A stretch of DNA of 64,000 nucleotides from the NCBI RefSeq assembly GCF_004361835.1, contig NZ_SNWD01000014.1, positions 40,723 to 104,722 on the forward strand, given 5' to 3'. The translations under genes and the position numbers were made by a program. The notes under the pieces were generated by a model. The model did no database searches and was not told the DNA's origin. It saw only the letters and a program-made list of their open reading frames with translations. This document shows positions 42,293-50,595 of this stretch, piece after piece. The stretch's first letter is position 1. Each line of letters begins with the position of its first letter. Source of the DNA: Stakelama pacifica. Its GTDB lineage: Bacteria > Pseudomonadota > Alphaproteobacteria > Sphingomonadales > Sphingomonadaceae.

Positions 42293-43177
42293 CTATCGCG
42301 AAGTCGGCGCGAAGGCGGGGGCTTCCGGCGGAATCGCTGAGTTGCGCCAGCGTTCGACCGCTGCAGCGTGCGGCACGCCCTGACTGTCGATGCCGCGCAC
42401 GATCAGGGCAGCCTCCTCCTGCCGCGTTTCACCCAGCGTGACGCCGCTATGCACCCAGAATATATCCGAATTGAAGCTCGTCCCGGGCTGCAGCGAGAGG
42501 CCCGCATCGGTGAAATCAGCCCGGGTAAGATAGCCGCGCTGCCGCCTGGTCGCGAGCAGCCGGTCCAGCGTCTCCTGATCACCGAACAACAGGCCGAGCA
42601 GTTCGGGGGAGGCGCTGTTCAGATTGATCGTGCGCTTGCCCGGCAGCGCGGTGACCATGGTGTCAAGCCGGTCGAGCACCTTCGGATCGATCCCGGCGAG
42701 GCGCAGCGGGCGCAGGTCCGATACCGGCCCATATTCGCGAACCAGTCCGGCAGCGGCCATCGCCTGATCTTCGGTAAACCCGGCAGCAAGGGCGATCTTG
42801 CGGAACAGCATCAGGTCGGAGGCGTCGAATTCACGGACATTGTTGATGTTGAACCGGCCCTGCGCATCGGCAATGGCGAGGTCGAAACTGCCGCCGTCAA
42901 TCTTCGCGCCGCGCTCCTGAAGCTTCGCCCAATCCTCCCCCTGATGGTCGATGGTCGGCGACGTCACCAGATCGCGGCGGAGCGCGACAATCGCCGATGT
43001 CTCGCCGCCGCGCGCAACGGCAAGCGCGCGCGCTGCGTCGGTCGAGCGCAGCGACTGATCGAGCGCCAGTTCCTCGCGATTGATCATCAACAGCACCAGC
43101 CCCGATGCAATCGCGACGAACAGCAGCACATTGACGAGAATCATTCCCGTTTCTTCGTCGCGCACTGCCCGGCTCAT
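42293..43177 (-). CDS. gspK: Type II secretion minor pseudopilin GspK
   Basis: The 294-residue protein starts with a short charged leader, a prepilin-type site (EETG/MILVNVLLFVAIASGLVLL) and the large GspK globular domain with NINNVREFD near 110 and the TINLNSASPELLGLL helix-hairpin-helix segment. It caps the GspI-J-K tip of the pseudopilus. Its start overlaps the gspJ stop by four bases. The gene starts 51 bases after kynA on the same strand; a run-through from gspK into kynA cannot be excluded. Confidence 0.93.
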   Translation of the reverse strand: MSRAVRDEETGMILVNVLLFVAIASGLVLLMINREELALDQSLRSTDAARALAVARGGETSAIVALRRDLVTSPTIDHQGEDWAKLQERGAKIDGGSFDLAIADAQGRFNINNVREFDASDLMLFRKIALAAGFTEDQAMAAAGLVREYGPVSDLRPLRLAGIDPKVLDRLDTMVTALPGKRTINLNSASPELLGLLFGDQETLDRLLATRRQRGYLTRADFTDAGLSLQPGTSFNSDIFWVHSGVTLGETRQEEAALIVRGIDSQGVPHAAAVERWRNSAIPPEAPAFAPTSR

Positions 43178-43725
43178 TCGGGTGCCTCAGCCGTTTCGGG
43201 TTGCGATATGCCGGCCGGCAAAGCCACCACGCGTCGCAACACGCCATCGCCGGTCGAAAGTGTCAGCGCCACGGCATCGGGTCGCGCATCGGGCTTTTCG
43301 GGATCGACCGGCCAGCGTGCCAGCCAGACGCCCTGTTTCAGGAACGTCCAATTCCCCGAAGACACCCCGGACAGCGCAAGCTGCGGCTGGCCTCCCGCAA
43401 TGCGGATCAGCGTGCCGCCACGTATCGCATATTGCACCGGCACCGGCGGGCCGCCCAGCCCCGGCGCGATGCGGGTCAGCGATATGATATCGCCGCCGCC
43501 GGTCACCGGGCCGGTCGTCACCTGATCGAAATCGCTGGCGACGACGAACATCGCACGCTGAACCGCGGCGGTGCGGTCGAGCCGCGCCTCAGTCTTTCCC
43601 TGCACACCCATCACGCCGTCGACCAGGCCCAGCCCCGCCGCCGCGATCAGCGCGAACAGGCCAAGGCTGACCATCACCTCGATCAGGGTGAAACCCTGTT
43701 CTGAGCGGCGCGACGCCATGGTCAT
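43174..43725 (-). CDS. gspJ: Type II secretion minor pseudopilin GspJ
   Basis: The 183-residue protein (start 43725; a second ATG two codons later is possible) has the prepilin motif EQG/FTLIEVMVSLGLFALIAAAGLGLVDG, a hydrophobic helix and a beta domain with ARWPVDPEKPDARPDAVALTLST. The longer open frame upstream is in a different register of the preceding gene and has no signal-type start. It overlaps the stop of the periplasmic binding protein gene by four bases and the gspK start by four. Confidence 0.92.
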   Translation of the reverse strand: MTMASRRSEQGFTLIEVMVSLGLFALIAAAGLGLVDGVMGVQGKTEARLDRTAAVQRAMFVVASDFDQVTTGPVTGGGDIISLTRIAPGLGGPPVPVQYAIRGGTLIRIAGGQPQLALSGVSSGNWTFLKQGVWLARWPVDPEKPDARPDAVALTLSTGDGVLRRVVALPAGISQPETAEAPE

Positions 43726-44759
43726 GCCCCCCGGCTGGCCGCCACCTTGCGATAGCCGCCCGGCCCGGCGAGCAGGATCGCGAATTCGCGCGAGACCGAT
43801 CCGTCGGTGCGGAAACGCACCCGCCCCGTCGCGCCGGCATAGCCTTCGTCGCGAAGCACGCCCGCCCGGCTCAGCATATCGTCGGCGCGCAACTGGCTGG
43901 CGAACCCGGCGGCATCGTAAGCAAGCGCAGCGATCGCACCGGGATCGCCGCCGTTGCGCGCCTGATAGCTTCGCGCGAAGCTGCCGAACGCATCGGGGTC
44001 GAGGCTGGCGATCCATGCGCCGTCGAGCACCTCCATCGCCTGCGGCCGATGGTCGAGCGCCTCCAGCGTGCCGAGCAGTTGAATGCCGGTATCTTTCAGG
44101 TTGCGCGCGACAGCGAGCGCGGTGTCGCTCGTGCCCGGCACCAGCACACCGTCCGGCGCATCGCCCGCCATGGGGAGCGGCCCGCCCGGCACCACCTCCA
44201 GCACGCGTGCCTCCATGGCCAACTGGCCCTGCATGGCAAGCGCGGCGGCAGCCGACGCCTTCGCCCAGGGCGAACCGTCCGAGATCACCGCAACCGACCG
44301 CACGCCGCGCGAGCGGGCATAGGTCAGGATCGCCGAGGTCACCTGCCCCGGCGTAATGCCGAAGACATAGGCACCCGAGGCGCGGGCCTCCGGATCGTTG
44401 GTGAAGGAAATCACCGGCACGTCGCCCGCGACGCGGGCGACCGCAGCGACATCGCCCGACAATAAGGGGCCGAGGATCAGCGCCGCTTTGCGCTTCACCG
44501 CTTCCTGCGCCGCCGATGCGGCCCCGCGCGGCGTACCGCCGGTGTCGAGAACCATCGGCGCGATATCATTTTGCGCAAGCATGGCAGCGCGTTGCATGGT
44601 AAGGCCCAGCCCCGCTCGCGGTCCCGTGAGCGGAACCAGCAATGCCACCGGTCGCTCGTCCTTGTCGCGAGCTTCCGCAATCAGGGGGGATGCGGCCCAT
44701 GCCGTCGCGGACAGCACCAGACCGGAGCGGATTTGGGTCAGAAACCGGCGTCGATTCAT
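43722..44759 (-). CDS. Tat-exported periplasmic binding protein, penicillin-binding protein activator-like
   Basis: The 345-residue protein begins NRRRFLTQI followed by a moderately hydrophobic run, a twin-arginine signal, then the periplasmic-binding-protein type I fold (VALLVPLTGPRAGLGLTMQRAAMLA; VPVISFTNDPEARASGAYVFGITPGQ). It resembles the LpoA-like 'penicillin-binding protein activator' group of the Leu/Ile/Val-binding superfamily. It is coupled by four bases to gspJ, so it is likely to be made with the T2SS tip proteins. It may help peptidoglycan remodelling around the secretion machine, but this is inference. Confidence 0.8.
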   Translation of the reverse strand: MNRRRFLTQIRSGLVLSATAWAASPLIAEARDKDERPVALLVPLTGPRAGLGLTMQRAAMLAQNDIAPMVLDTGGTPRGAASAAQEAVKRKAALILGPLLSGDVAAVARVAGDVPVISFTNDPEARASGAYVFGITPGQVTSAILTYARSRGVRSVAVISDGSPWAKASAAAALAMQGQLAMEARVLEVVPGGPLPMAGDAPDGVLVPGTSDTALAVARNLKDTGIQLLGTLEALDHRPQAMEVLDGAWIASLDPDAFGSFARSYQARNGGDPGAIAALAYDAAGFASQLRADDMLSRAGVLRDEGYAGATGRVRFRTDGSVSREFAILLAGPGGYRKVAASRGA

Positions 44760-45469
44760 CTCTGCTTCCCGATTACGACCGGCAAGCGGCACGCCGCCGG
44801 GTGATCGTCTTTGTGAGTGTCGGCGTGCTTGCCTATCTGATCGCGATGGTCGCGACCATGCCCGCAAGCGTGCTGATCCGCAATCGCGACTGGCGGACCG
44901 GAATTTCGGGCACGATCTGGAACGGCGAAGCGGGGCTTGCCGGGGGCAGCGTGCTCAGCTGGCAGTTCGCGCCGCTCCGTTCGCTCACCAGCCTCGGCTT
45001 CGCGATCGACTGGCATGCGAACGGCGCCGATACCGATATCGGCGGGCGGGCGCTGTTCCGGCCGGGCCGCACCGTGCTTGACCATGTCAGCGGGTCTGCC
45101 GATGCCAGCCTGATCAAGGCGATCCAGCCGCTCCCCTTCGACTGCGCCATGCAGATGCATGTCGAAATGCCGCGTATCGCGATCGGCGGCGGCGATTCGG
45201 AGATGGAGGGACAGCTCGCGACCGATACCGGAAGCTGCGTTGGCGCCAACGGCATCGCCACTCCGGTCGCGCCGCTGGTTCTGACCGCAGAACCCCTGGG
45301 TCAGGAAACGCGCATTCGCCTGACCCCGATGGCGCAGCGCCGGCGCGAGCTGGTTCGCGCGACGCTGAAGGAGGATGGCGCGCTTTCGATCACCATGACG
45401 CAGGCCGGTGCCGCGGCGCTTCCCTTTGCCGGGGTGCCGGGTGGGAGCACGATCGAAGCCGGCCTGTAA
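44699..45469 (+). CDS. gspN: Type II secretion protein GspN
   Basis: The 256-residue protein has one membrane helix (about residues 36-55, IVFVSVGVLAYLIAMVATM) and a beta-rich periplasmic part with ISGTIWNGEAGLAGG, the GspN signature. Start is uncertain: ATG 44699 has AGGGGGG nine bases upstream and ATG 44690 is also possible, but both overlap the 5' end of the divergent binding-protein gene by 61-70 bases, while a GTG at 44801 just before the helix lacks a ribosome site. GspN works in the inner membrane with the GspC/L/M platform. Confidence 0.85.
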   Translation: MPSRTAPDRSGFGSETGVDSSLLPDYDRQAARRRVIVFVSVGVLAYLIAMVATMPASVLIRNRDWRTGISGTIWNGEAGLAGGSVLSWQFAPLRSLTSLGFAIDWHANGADTDIGGRALFRPGRTVLDHVSGSADASLIKAIQPLPFDCAMQMHVEMPRIAIGGGDSEMEGQLATDTGSCVGANGIATPVAPLVLTAEPLGQETRIRLTPMAQRRRELVRATLKEDGALSITMTQAGAAALPFAGVPGGSTIEAGL

Positions 45470-45486
45470 CCGGCGGCAGGAAGGAC

Positions 45487-45600
45487 GGCGCTTCGACAGG
45501 CTCAGCGCCAACGGTGGGTTTATGGTAGCGGACATATACTCGCGCTCGCCCCGAGCATTCGTGTCCCTCCGCTTGCCCCGAGCCTGTCGAAGGGCCGTAC
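45487..45600. repeat. Inverted CTTCGACAGGCTC repeat pair between convergent genes
   Basis: CTTCGACAGGCTC (45491-45503) and its exact reverse complement GAGCCTGTCGAAG (45580-45592) flank a 76-base middle, between the convergent gspN and gspF stops. This 13-mer is a well-known dispersed proteobacterial intergenic repeat; the pair could form a long hairpin and end both transcripts. Confidence 0.65.
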
Positions 45601-45630
45601 TCTCATCGGAGCGATAGGGGGCTTTGCCGC

Positions 45631-46857
45631 TCACGCCGCCACCAGATTGTTAAGGTTGATGATCGGCAGCAGGATCGCCAGCACCATCATCAGCACCAGC
45701 CCGCCCATCACCAGCAGCACCAGCGGCTCGGCGAGCGCGACCAGCGCCGCGACCAGCGCATCGAGCTCGCGCTCCAGCTCGTTCGACGCGCGACCCAGCG
45801 CGGGGCCGAGCCGCCCCGACGTCTCGCCCGCAGCAACGATCGCAACCAGCATCGAGGGGAATACTCCCGCCTCCTGCATCGCCGCGCGCAGCGTCAGCCC
45901 CTCGCGCACGCGTGCGGCGACGTGCAGCGCCTTGTTGCGGACATAGAGGTTCGGCGTGACCGCTGCCGCTGCGTGCAGCGCCTCGACCAGCGGCACCGAA
46001 CTTTCGACGAGCGTGGCAAGACTGCCTGCAAAGCGCGCTGCGTTGAACTGCTTTGAAAAACGGCGGGTCAGCCGCGACTGGCTGAACCCGCGATGGATGC
46101 GCAGGCGATTGCCAGGTCGCGCCGCCCAGCGATTGAAGATCAGAAACGCCGCCAGCCCCGCCAGCGCTGCGTAGAGCCCGAAATCGCGGATGAACGCGCT
46201 GATCGCGATCAGTGCCTTGGTCAGGAACGGCAGGTCGGCCCCACGGCTGACGAACACCTTCACGATATCGGGCACGACATAGACCATCAGCAGCACCATC
46301 ATGCCGAACGACACTACGGCAAGCAGGCCGGGATAGAGCAGCGCCAGCGTCAGCTTCTGGCTGTTTCCCTGCCGCGTCTCGACGAAATTGGCGAGATGGT
46401 TGAGCACGAAGGGCAATCGCCCCGATTGCTCGCCCGCCGCGACCGATGCGCGGTAAAATTCGGGAAAGGCTTTGGGATGCTGGGCGAGCGCGCTGGCAAA
46501 GCTGCGCCCGTCCAGAATCGCGCCGCGTACTTCGGTAATCAGCGCAGTGACCGCAGGCACTTCGGACTGCGTGGCGACGAGGCGGAGCGATTCCTCGATG
46601 GGAATTTCCGAACCGACCAGCGTGGCGATCTGCCGCGTCACGGTCGCGAGTTGCCGCGCCGAAATCCGCCCGCGGCGAAAGAGCGGCATCCGGATCGCCC
46701 CGCCCCCGGCCGCTCGCTCCGTCGCAGGCACCACCGATAGCGGCAGCAGCGCCTGATCACGCAGCATCGCCCGGGCGGCGGCGGGCGACGCCGCCTCGAT
46801 CACGCCCTTGCGATTCGCCCCGTTCCGGTCGGCTGCTTTATAAGCAAAAGCAGGCAT
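45631..46857 (-). CDS. gspF: Type II secretion inner-membrane platform protein GspF
   Basis: The 408-residue protein starts MPAFAYKAADRNGANRKGVIEA, typical of GspF, and has two copies of the T2SSF domain (about residues 70-195 and 275-400) with three membrane helices (about 170-190, 220-240, 375-400). LIPIEESLRLVA and SVPLVEALHAAA mark the repeats. It forms the membrane core under the GspE ATPase. It stands alone on the minus strand, separated from gspE by the six-cysteine protein gene on the plus strand. Confidence 0.95.
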   Translation of the reverse strand: MPAFAYKAADRNGANRKGVIEAASPAAARAMLRDQALLPLSVVPATERAAGGGAIRMPLFRRGRISARQLATVTRQIATLVGSEIPIEESLRLVATQSEVPAVTALITEVRGAILDGRSFASALAQHPKAFPEFYRASVAAGEQSGRLPFVLNHLANFVETRQGNSQKLTLALLYPGLLAVVSFGMMVLLMVYVVPDIVKVFVSRGADLPFLTKALIAISAFIRDFGLYAALAGLAAFLIFNRWAARPGNRLRIHRGFSQSRLTRRFSKQFNAARFAGSLATLVESSVPLVEALHAAAAVTPNLYVRNKALHVAARVREGLTLRAAMQEAGVFPSMLVAIVAAGETSGRLGPALGRASNELERELDALVAALVALAEPLVLLVMGGLVLMMVLAILLPIINLNNLVAA

Positions 46858-47061
46858 CTAGCTGCCCCCTTCCGGATAACCGGTAACACCGTCAGAAAAT
46901 CTGAACCAATCCGGAAGCAAAGCGCCGCGATAAACGGCCAGTGATGCAGCATGACATATTTGCGTCAACCATAATGGAGCGGAATTTCTACCTTTAAACA
47001 ATACTTTAGGCAACGTCTTCGTACTTCCCAATCCAGTGGGAAGACAACAGGAGACTATGTC
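46858..47061. other. AT-richer gap upstream of the six-cysteine gene
   Basis: This 204-base gap is visibly richer in A and T than its surroundings (for example TTTAAACAATACTTTAGG near 46993-47010). It must hold the promoters of both divergent genes, gspF and the six-cysteine protein. TTGCGT (46961-46966) followed by CATAAT (46971) are seen but too close together for a standard promoter; no confident box is named. Confidence 0.4.
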
Positions 47062-47433
47062 ATGGCCGATTATGCACAATTTGATCAGGATAAGATCGAT
47101 GCCGCGCTTGACGCTGCAAGACGGCATAACGAAACGTTCAAATTGCAGGCGCCGGGTTCCGCCGCTGATCTTTCTGCAATCGACATGCATGCCAGCGGCG
47201 AATTTTCGGTCAGCGGCGGCTGCATCACGGTTTCGGTTCAAAATCATCAGATTTGCCTCGATATCCCGCTGGTCGGCAAATATTGTCTGCCGGTCCCGTC
47301 GTGGATTCCCGACGGCGCCTCGCTTCAGGCCTGTATCAGCCTGTGCACGACCTGGGGCATTCCACACGGCGTCAAACTGACTGTATCGTTCAATGGTACG
47401 GTGATCTTTACCAAGACGTTTCTGAAGTGCTGA
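47062..47433 (+). CDS. Unrecognised 123-residue six-cysteine protein inside the T2SS cluster
   Basis: ATG 47062 has AGGAG eight bases upstream. Residues 1-45 are acidic and helical without a signal peptide; residues 46-123 are hydrophobic, strand-like, and hold six cysteines (54, 65, 75, 91, 95, 123), the last being the C-terminal residue. Gly52-Gly53 just before Cys54 resembles a double-glycine leader site, though no peptidase-exporter is adjacent. The even cysteine number suggests disulfides and therefore an extracytoplasmic location. It lies alone on the plus strand between gspF and gspE with its own hairpin terminator and AT-rich upstream DNA. I recognise no family. A secreted substrate or helper of this T2SS, or an acquired gene, are both possible. 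Confidence 0.75.
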   Translation: MADYAQFDQDKIDAALDAARRHNETFKLQAPGSAADLSAIDMHASGEFSVSGGCITVSVQNHQICLDIPLVGKYCLPVPSWIPDGASLQACISLCTTWGIPHGVKLTVSFNGTVIFTKTFLKC

Positions 47434-47450
47434 TTTCCCGGGTCTGAGCG

Positions 47451-47488
47451 GCGCGCGCCACATTTTCGTTCCCTCTGGTGGCGCGCGC
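47451..47488. terminator. Bidirectional hairpin GCGCGCGCCAC...GTGGCGCGCGC
   Basis: An 11-base perfect stem (47451-47461 with 47478-47488) around a 16-base T-containing loop lies between the stops of the six-cysteine gene and gspE, which converge here. It probably ends both transcripts. Confidence 0.7.
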
Positions 47489-47489
47489 A

Positions 47490-48986
47490 TCAGCCCTCGT
47501 CCCGGGTTACGCGGGCAACCTCGTCGACGCTGGTCAGCCCTGCCCGCACTTTGGCGACGCCATCGGCGAGCAGGCTGGGATTAGCCTTCCGCGCCTCGCG
47601 CTCCAGATCGGCCTCGGACGCGCCGTCATGGATCATGCCCTGTAACCGATCATCGACCGCGACGACCTCGTACAGGCCGGCACGCCCGCGATAGCCCTCG
47701 CTGTGGCAGGCATCGCACCCGGCAGCACGCCAGATCCGTTCCCCCACGGCAAGGGCGCGTCCCAGCAGCACCGAATCGGCTTCGCTCGCGACATCCTCCA
47801 CGCGGCATTCGGGGCATAATTTGCGCACCAGCCGCTGCGCGACCAGCCCGACCACCATGGGGGCAAGCAGATAGCGCTCTACGCCCATATCGATCAGGCG
47901 GGTGATCGAACCCACCGCACTGTTGGTATGCAGCGTCGAAAGCACGAAATGGCCGGTCATCGAGGAGCGGACCGCGACCTCTGCGGTTTCCTGATCGCGG
48001 ATTTCGCCGACCATGATGACGTCCGGGTCCTGACGCAGGATCGCGCGAAGCCCGCGCGCGAACGTCATATCGGTCTTGGGATTGACCTGAGTCTGGGCGA
48101 TCCCGGCAAGTTCATATTCGATCGGGTCCTCGACCGTCATGACATTGCGCTTGCGGTCGTTCAGCCGGGTGAGCGCGGTGTAGAGCGTGGTGGTCTTGCC
48201 CGATCCCGTCGGCCCGGTGACGAGCAGCATCCCATGCGGGCGGTCGAGCAGCCGGGCAAAGGTCTCGCGATCGCGCTCGCTCATGCCCAGCGCTGCCATA
48301 TCGAGCGTCATCCCGCCGCGTTCGAGCAGGCGAAGCACCACCCGCTCGCCATGCTGCGTGGGGATCGTCGAAACGCGCGCATCGACATCGTGCCCGCCGA
48401 TGCGCAGCGTCACGCGGCCATCCTGCGGAATCCGCTTTTCGGCGATGTCGAGCTTCGCCATCACCTTGATCCGGCTGACGAGCAGCGGGGCGAGCGCGCG
48501 TTGCGGCTCCAGCACGTCGCGCAGCACGCCGTCGACGCGGAAGCGCACGATCAGCCGCTTTTCCTGCGTCTCGACATGCACGTCCGACGCGCCCTCCTTG
48601 ATCGCCTCCATCAGCAGCGCGTTGATCAGGCGAATGACCGGCGAATCGTCGCGGCTGTCGAGCAGATCGTCGACCTGCGCCGCGCTGTCGGCGAGCGCGG
48701 CGAGATCGGTTGCGTCCATATCGAAATCGGCGGCCATGCCCGCCCGGTCGGCATAGGCAGCGGCAAGCGCCTCGTCGAAAGCGGTCGGCTCGACCTCGCG
48801 CTGCGGCGCGTGGGGCGCGATCCGCTGCACCTCGATCAGCGCATCGAGCGGCGCATCGGGGCGGAACAGGCATTCGCTCATGCCGGGCGTATCGGCGGGG
48901 CGAAGCAGCACCCCGTTTCGCCGGGCGAAGCCATAAGGCAATGTCGCCGGCACGGCCGTATCGATGATGGTGATCGTCTCGGTCAT
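47490..48986 (-). CDS. gspE: Type II secretion ATPase GspE
   Basis: The 498-residue cytoplasmic ATPase has Walker A GPTGSGKTTT near residue 257, Asp box TVEDPIEYELAGIAQTQVN, Walker B LRQDPDVIMVGEIRDQETAE, His box STLHTNSAVGSITRL, and a zinc-type tetracysteine (CPEC near 395 and CDACHSEGYRGRAGLYE near 425). It powers pseudopilus assembly with GspF and GspL. Its stop is two bases from the hairpin terminator and its start overlaps gspM by four bases, giving a minus-strand unit gspL-gspM-gspE. Confidence 0.96.
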   Translation of the reverse strand: MTETITIIDTAVPATLPYGFARRNGVLLRPADTPGMSECLFRPDAPLDALIEVQRIAPHAPQREVEPTAFDEALAAAYADRAGMAADFDMDATDLAALADSAAQVDDLLDSRDDSPVIRLINALLMEAIKEGASDVHVETQEKRLIVRFRVDGVLRDVLEPQRALAPLLVSRIKVMAKLDIAEKRIPQDGRVTLRIGGHDVDARVSTIPTQHGERVVLRLLERGGMTLDMAALGMSERDRETFARLLDRPHGMLLVTGPTGSGKTTTLYTALTRLNDRKRNVMTVEDPIEYELAGIAQTQVNPKTDMTFARGLRAILRQDPDVIMVGEIRDQETAEVAVRSSMTGHFVLSTLHTNSAVGSITRLIDMGVERYLLAPMVVGLVAQRLVRKLCPECRVEDVASEADSVLLGRALAVGERIWRAAGCDACHSEGYRGRAGLYEVVAVDDRLQGMIHDGASEADLEREARKANPSLLADGVAKVRAGLTSVDEVARVTRDEG

Positions 48987-49480
48987 CGCGCGAACTCCAC
49001 CACCGCATCCACCCGGCCCGGGGCATTCGCCTTCACGATGCGCGCATCGCGGACGCTCAGCCCGGCGCGCGTCGCATCGGCAAGCCAGCGGACCAGCCCG
49101 TCATAAGGAACGCCCTCTGCCTTTGCGATGGGGGCTTCGCCGGCCCCGGTCACGGTCACCGCGATCCCTGCGCCCGCCGCCGCCTGCGCGACGATCTGGT
49201 CCGGCGTGCCTTCGGGCTGCTGCGGTGCATTGACGACCAGCGTTCCGGCAGCGCGCATCCGGGCGAGCAGCGTTTCATAAGCGCGGATATCGTTTCGCGC
49301 CTCGGTGCGCGCCGATTGCAGCGGCTTTACCACGCCGAAAATCAGGATCAGCGCTGCCATCAGGACGCCCAGCGTCCCGACCATCACCCGCTCGCGCGCG
49401 CTGCGCGCGCTCCACCAGCCGTCCAGCCGCGCCAGCGCTGCTTCTATTCCGCTGCGTTCGATGATTCGTATGCGGCTCAT
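48983..49480 (-). CDS. gspM: Type II secretion protein GspM
   Basis: The 165-residue protein has a short cytoplasmic start, one membrane helix (about 33-52, VMVGTLGVLMAALILIFGVV), a coiled coil with the EARNDIRAYETLLARM segment, and a ferredoxin-like periplasmic end (EGVPYDGLVRWLADATRAGLSVRDARI). It pairs with GspL in the inner membrane. Overlaps of four bases join it to gspL and gspE. Confidence 0.9.
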   Translation of the reverse strand: MSRIRIIERSGIEAALARLDGWWSARSARERVMVGTLGVLMAALILIFGVVKPLQSARTEARNDIRAYETLLARMRAAGTLVVNAPQQPEGTPDQIVAQAAAGAGIAVTVTGAGEAPIAKAEGVPYDGLVRWLADATRAGLSVRDARIVKANAPGRVDAVVEFAR

Positions 49481-50586
49481 GGCAGCTTCGCTTCCACACG
49501 TATTGACCCGTCGGGTGCGTTGGTGACCGACGCATCGATCGCGGCGTCGGCCAGCGCGGCGCGGATTCGCGGCACCGCATCGGGTTCCAGCGTTCCCATA
49601 TCGAGCGTCATGGCATTCGCGCGATAGGCAATCGAATGCATCGCGATCGCAGGCGCGACCGGGCCGAGCGCGGTCGAAATACGGTCGAGCAGCGGCAGAA
49701 ACCGATCATTGCCCGCGGGTGCCGGGAGCATTCCGGGCACGCTGTCGCGCGGATCGCCGTCCAGCGCAGCCCCCGGTGCCATTTGCGCGGCCAGCGTGCG
49801 CACTTCCGCCTCGCGCCGGTCAGCGATCGTGCGAAGCATCATCGTATCGGCGGCGGCGATCGTCGCATGCGCTGCAAGGCCGATGCCGAGAATCCAGCCG
49901 AGCCGCCGCCCCGCCCCGCTCGTGGACCTGCCGCCACGTCGCGCATAGATGCCCTGCCTGAGGTCCAGCGCCGGCCGGGCGAGCTCGCGCGCGATATCGC
50001 CGGGCGCTCGCGCCGCGCCCATGGTTTCGGGCAGCGGCGTCCCATAGCCGATCACTGCCGGCTCACCCGCCCGGCGCCACGCCCCTTCGAGCATCGCTGC
50101 GGGAAGTGCGAAACCGGCACCGTCGCCGGTGCGCACCAGCGCACGCGCGCCCGCGACCTCAACCGCCCATTGCTCCTTCTCCGGAACCGGCAGCGCCAGC
50201 ATGTCGGGGACCATTGCGGCATGGCCGAGCCCGGCAGCCTCGGCGATCGCTATCCACGCTTCCATCCGGTCATGCGCGACGACGCCCACCAGATAGCATT
50301 TCGGGGCGACTTCCACGCCCAGCGCGAGATGGACCCGGTCTGGCGAATCGGCGATCCGATCCTCGATCGCGAAGGGCAATGCCTCGCGCCGTTTCGCCCG
50401 GCTGGCCAGCGGCAGATCGACGGCAAGCAAGCGCACCGATTCGCCGGGAACGAGAATCGTTGCCGGACCGTCCGGATCGACTATGCTGATACCCGTGTCG
50501 GAAATCGCCCATATTCCGCGGTCGCGCGGCACCCTTCCCTCGGCTGGGTCTGGGATTGTAACATTGCTTTCACGGATAGGACGCAT
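49477..50586 (-). CDS. gspL: Type II secretion protein GspL
   Basis: The 369-residue protein has a cytoplasmic actin-like N-terminal half (GESVRLLAVDLPLASRAKRREALPFAIEDRI, the GspL segment that contacts GspE), one membrane helix about 228-248, and a periplasmic ferredoxin-like end. The ATG at 50586 lacks a good ribosome site; GTG 50532 after GAGGGAAGG is a credible alternative. It lies ten bases from the divergent gspG start, so both blocks share a short promoter region that must overlap coding sequence. Confidence 0.88.
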   Translation of the reverse strand: MRPIRESNVTIPDPAEGRVPRDRGIWAISDTGISIVDPDGPATILVPGESVRLLAVDLPLASRAKRREALPFAIEDRIADSPDRVHLALGVEVAPKCYLVGVVAHDRMEAWIAIAEAAGLGHAAMVPDMLALPVPEKEQWAVEVAGARALVRTGDGAGFALPAAMLEGAWRRAGEPAVIGYGTPLPETMGAARAPGDIARELARPALDLRQGIYARRGGRSTSGAGRRLGWILGIGLAAHATIAAADTMMLRTIADRREAEVRTLAAQMAPGAALDGDPRDSVPGMLPAPAGNDRFLPLLDRISTALGPVAPAIAMHSIAYRANAMTLDMGTLEPDAVPRIRAALADAAIDASVTNAPDGSIRVEAKLP

Positions 50587-50595
50587 GGGACGGGA

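Noticed and set aside
46858..47490. A 210-codon minus-strand frame covering the six-cysteine gene
   Set aside because: It has no ribosome site, reads through a terminator hairpin and lacks any recognisable fold, whereas the plus-strand gene has both site and composition.
49636..50595. A long N-terminal extension of gspG
   Set aside because: It is antisense to gspL; pseudopilins have short leaders and ATG 50596 fits.
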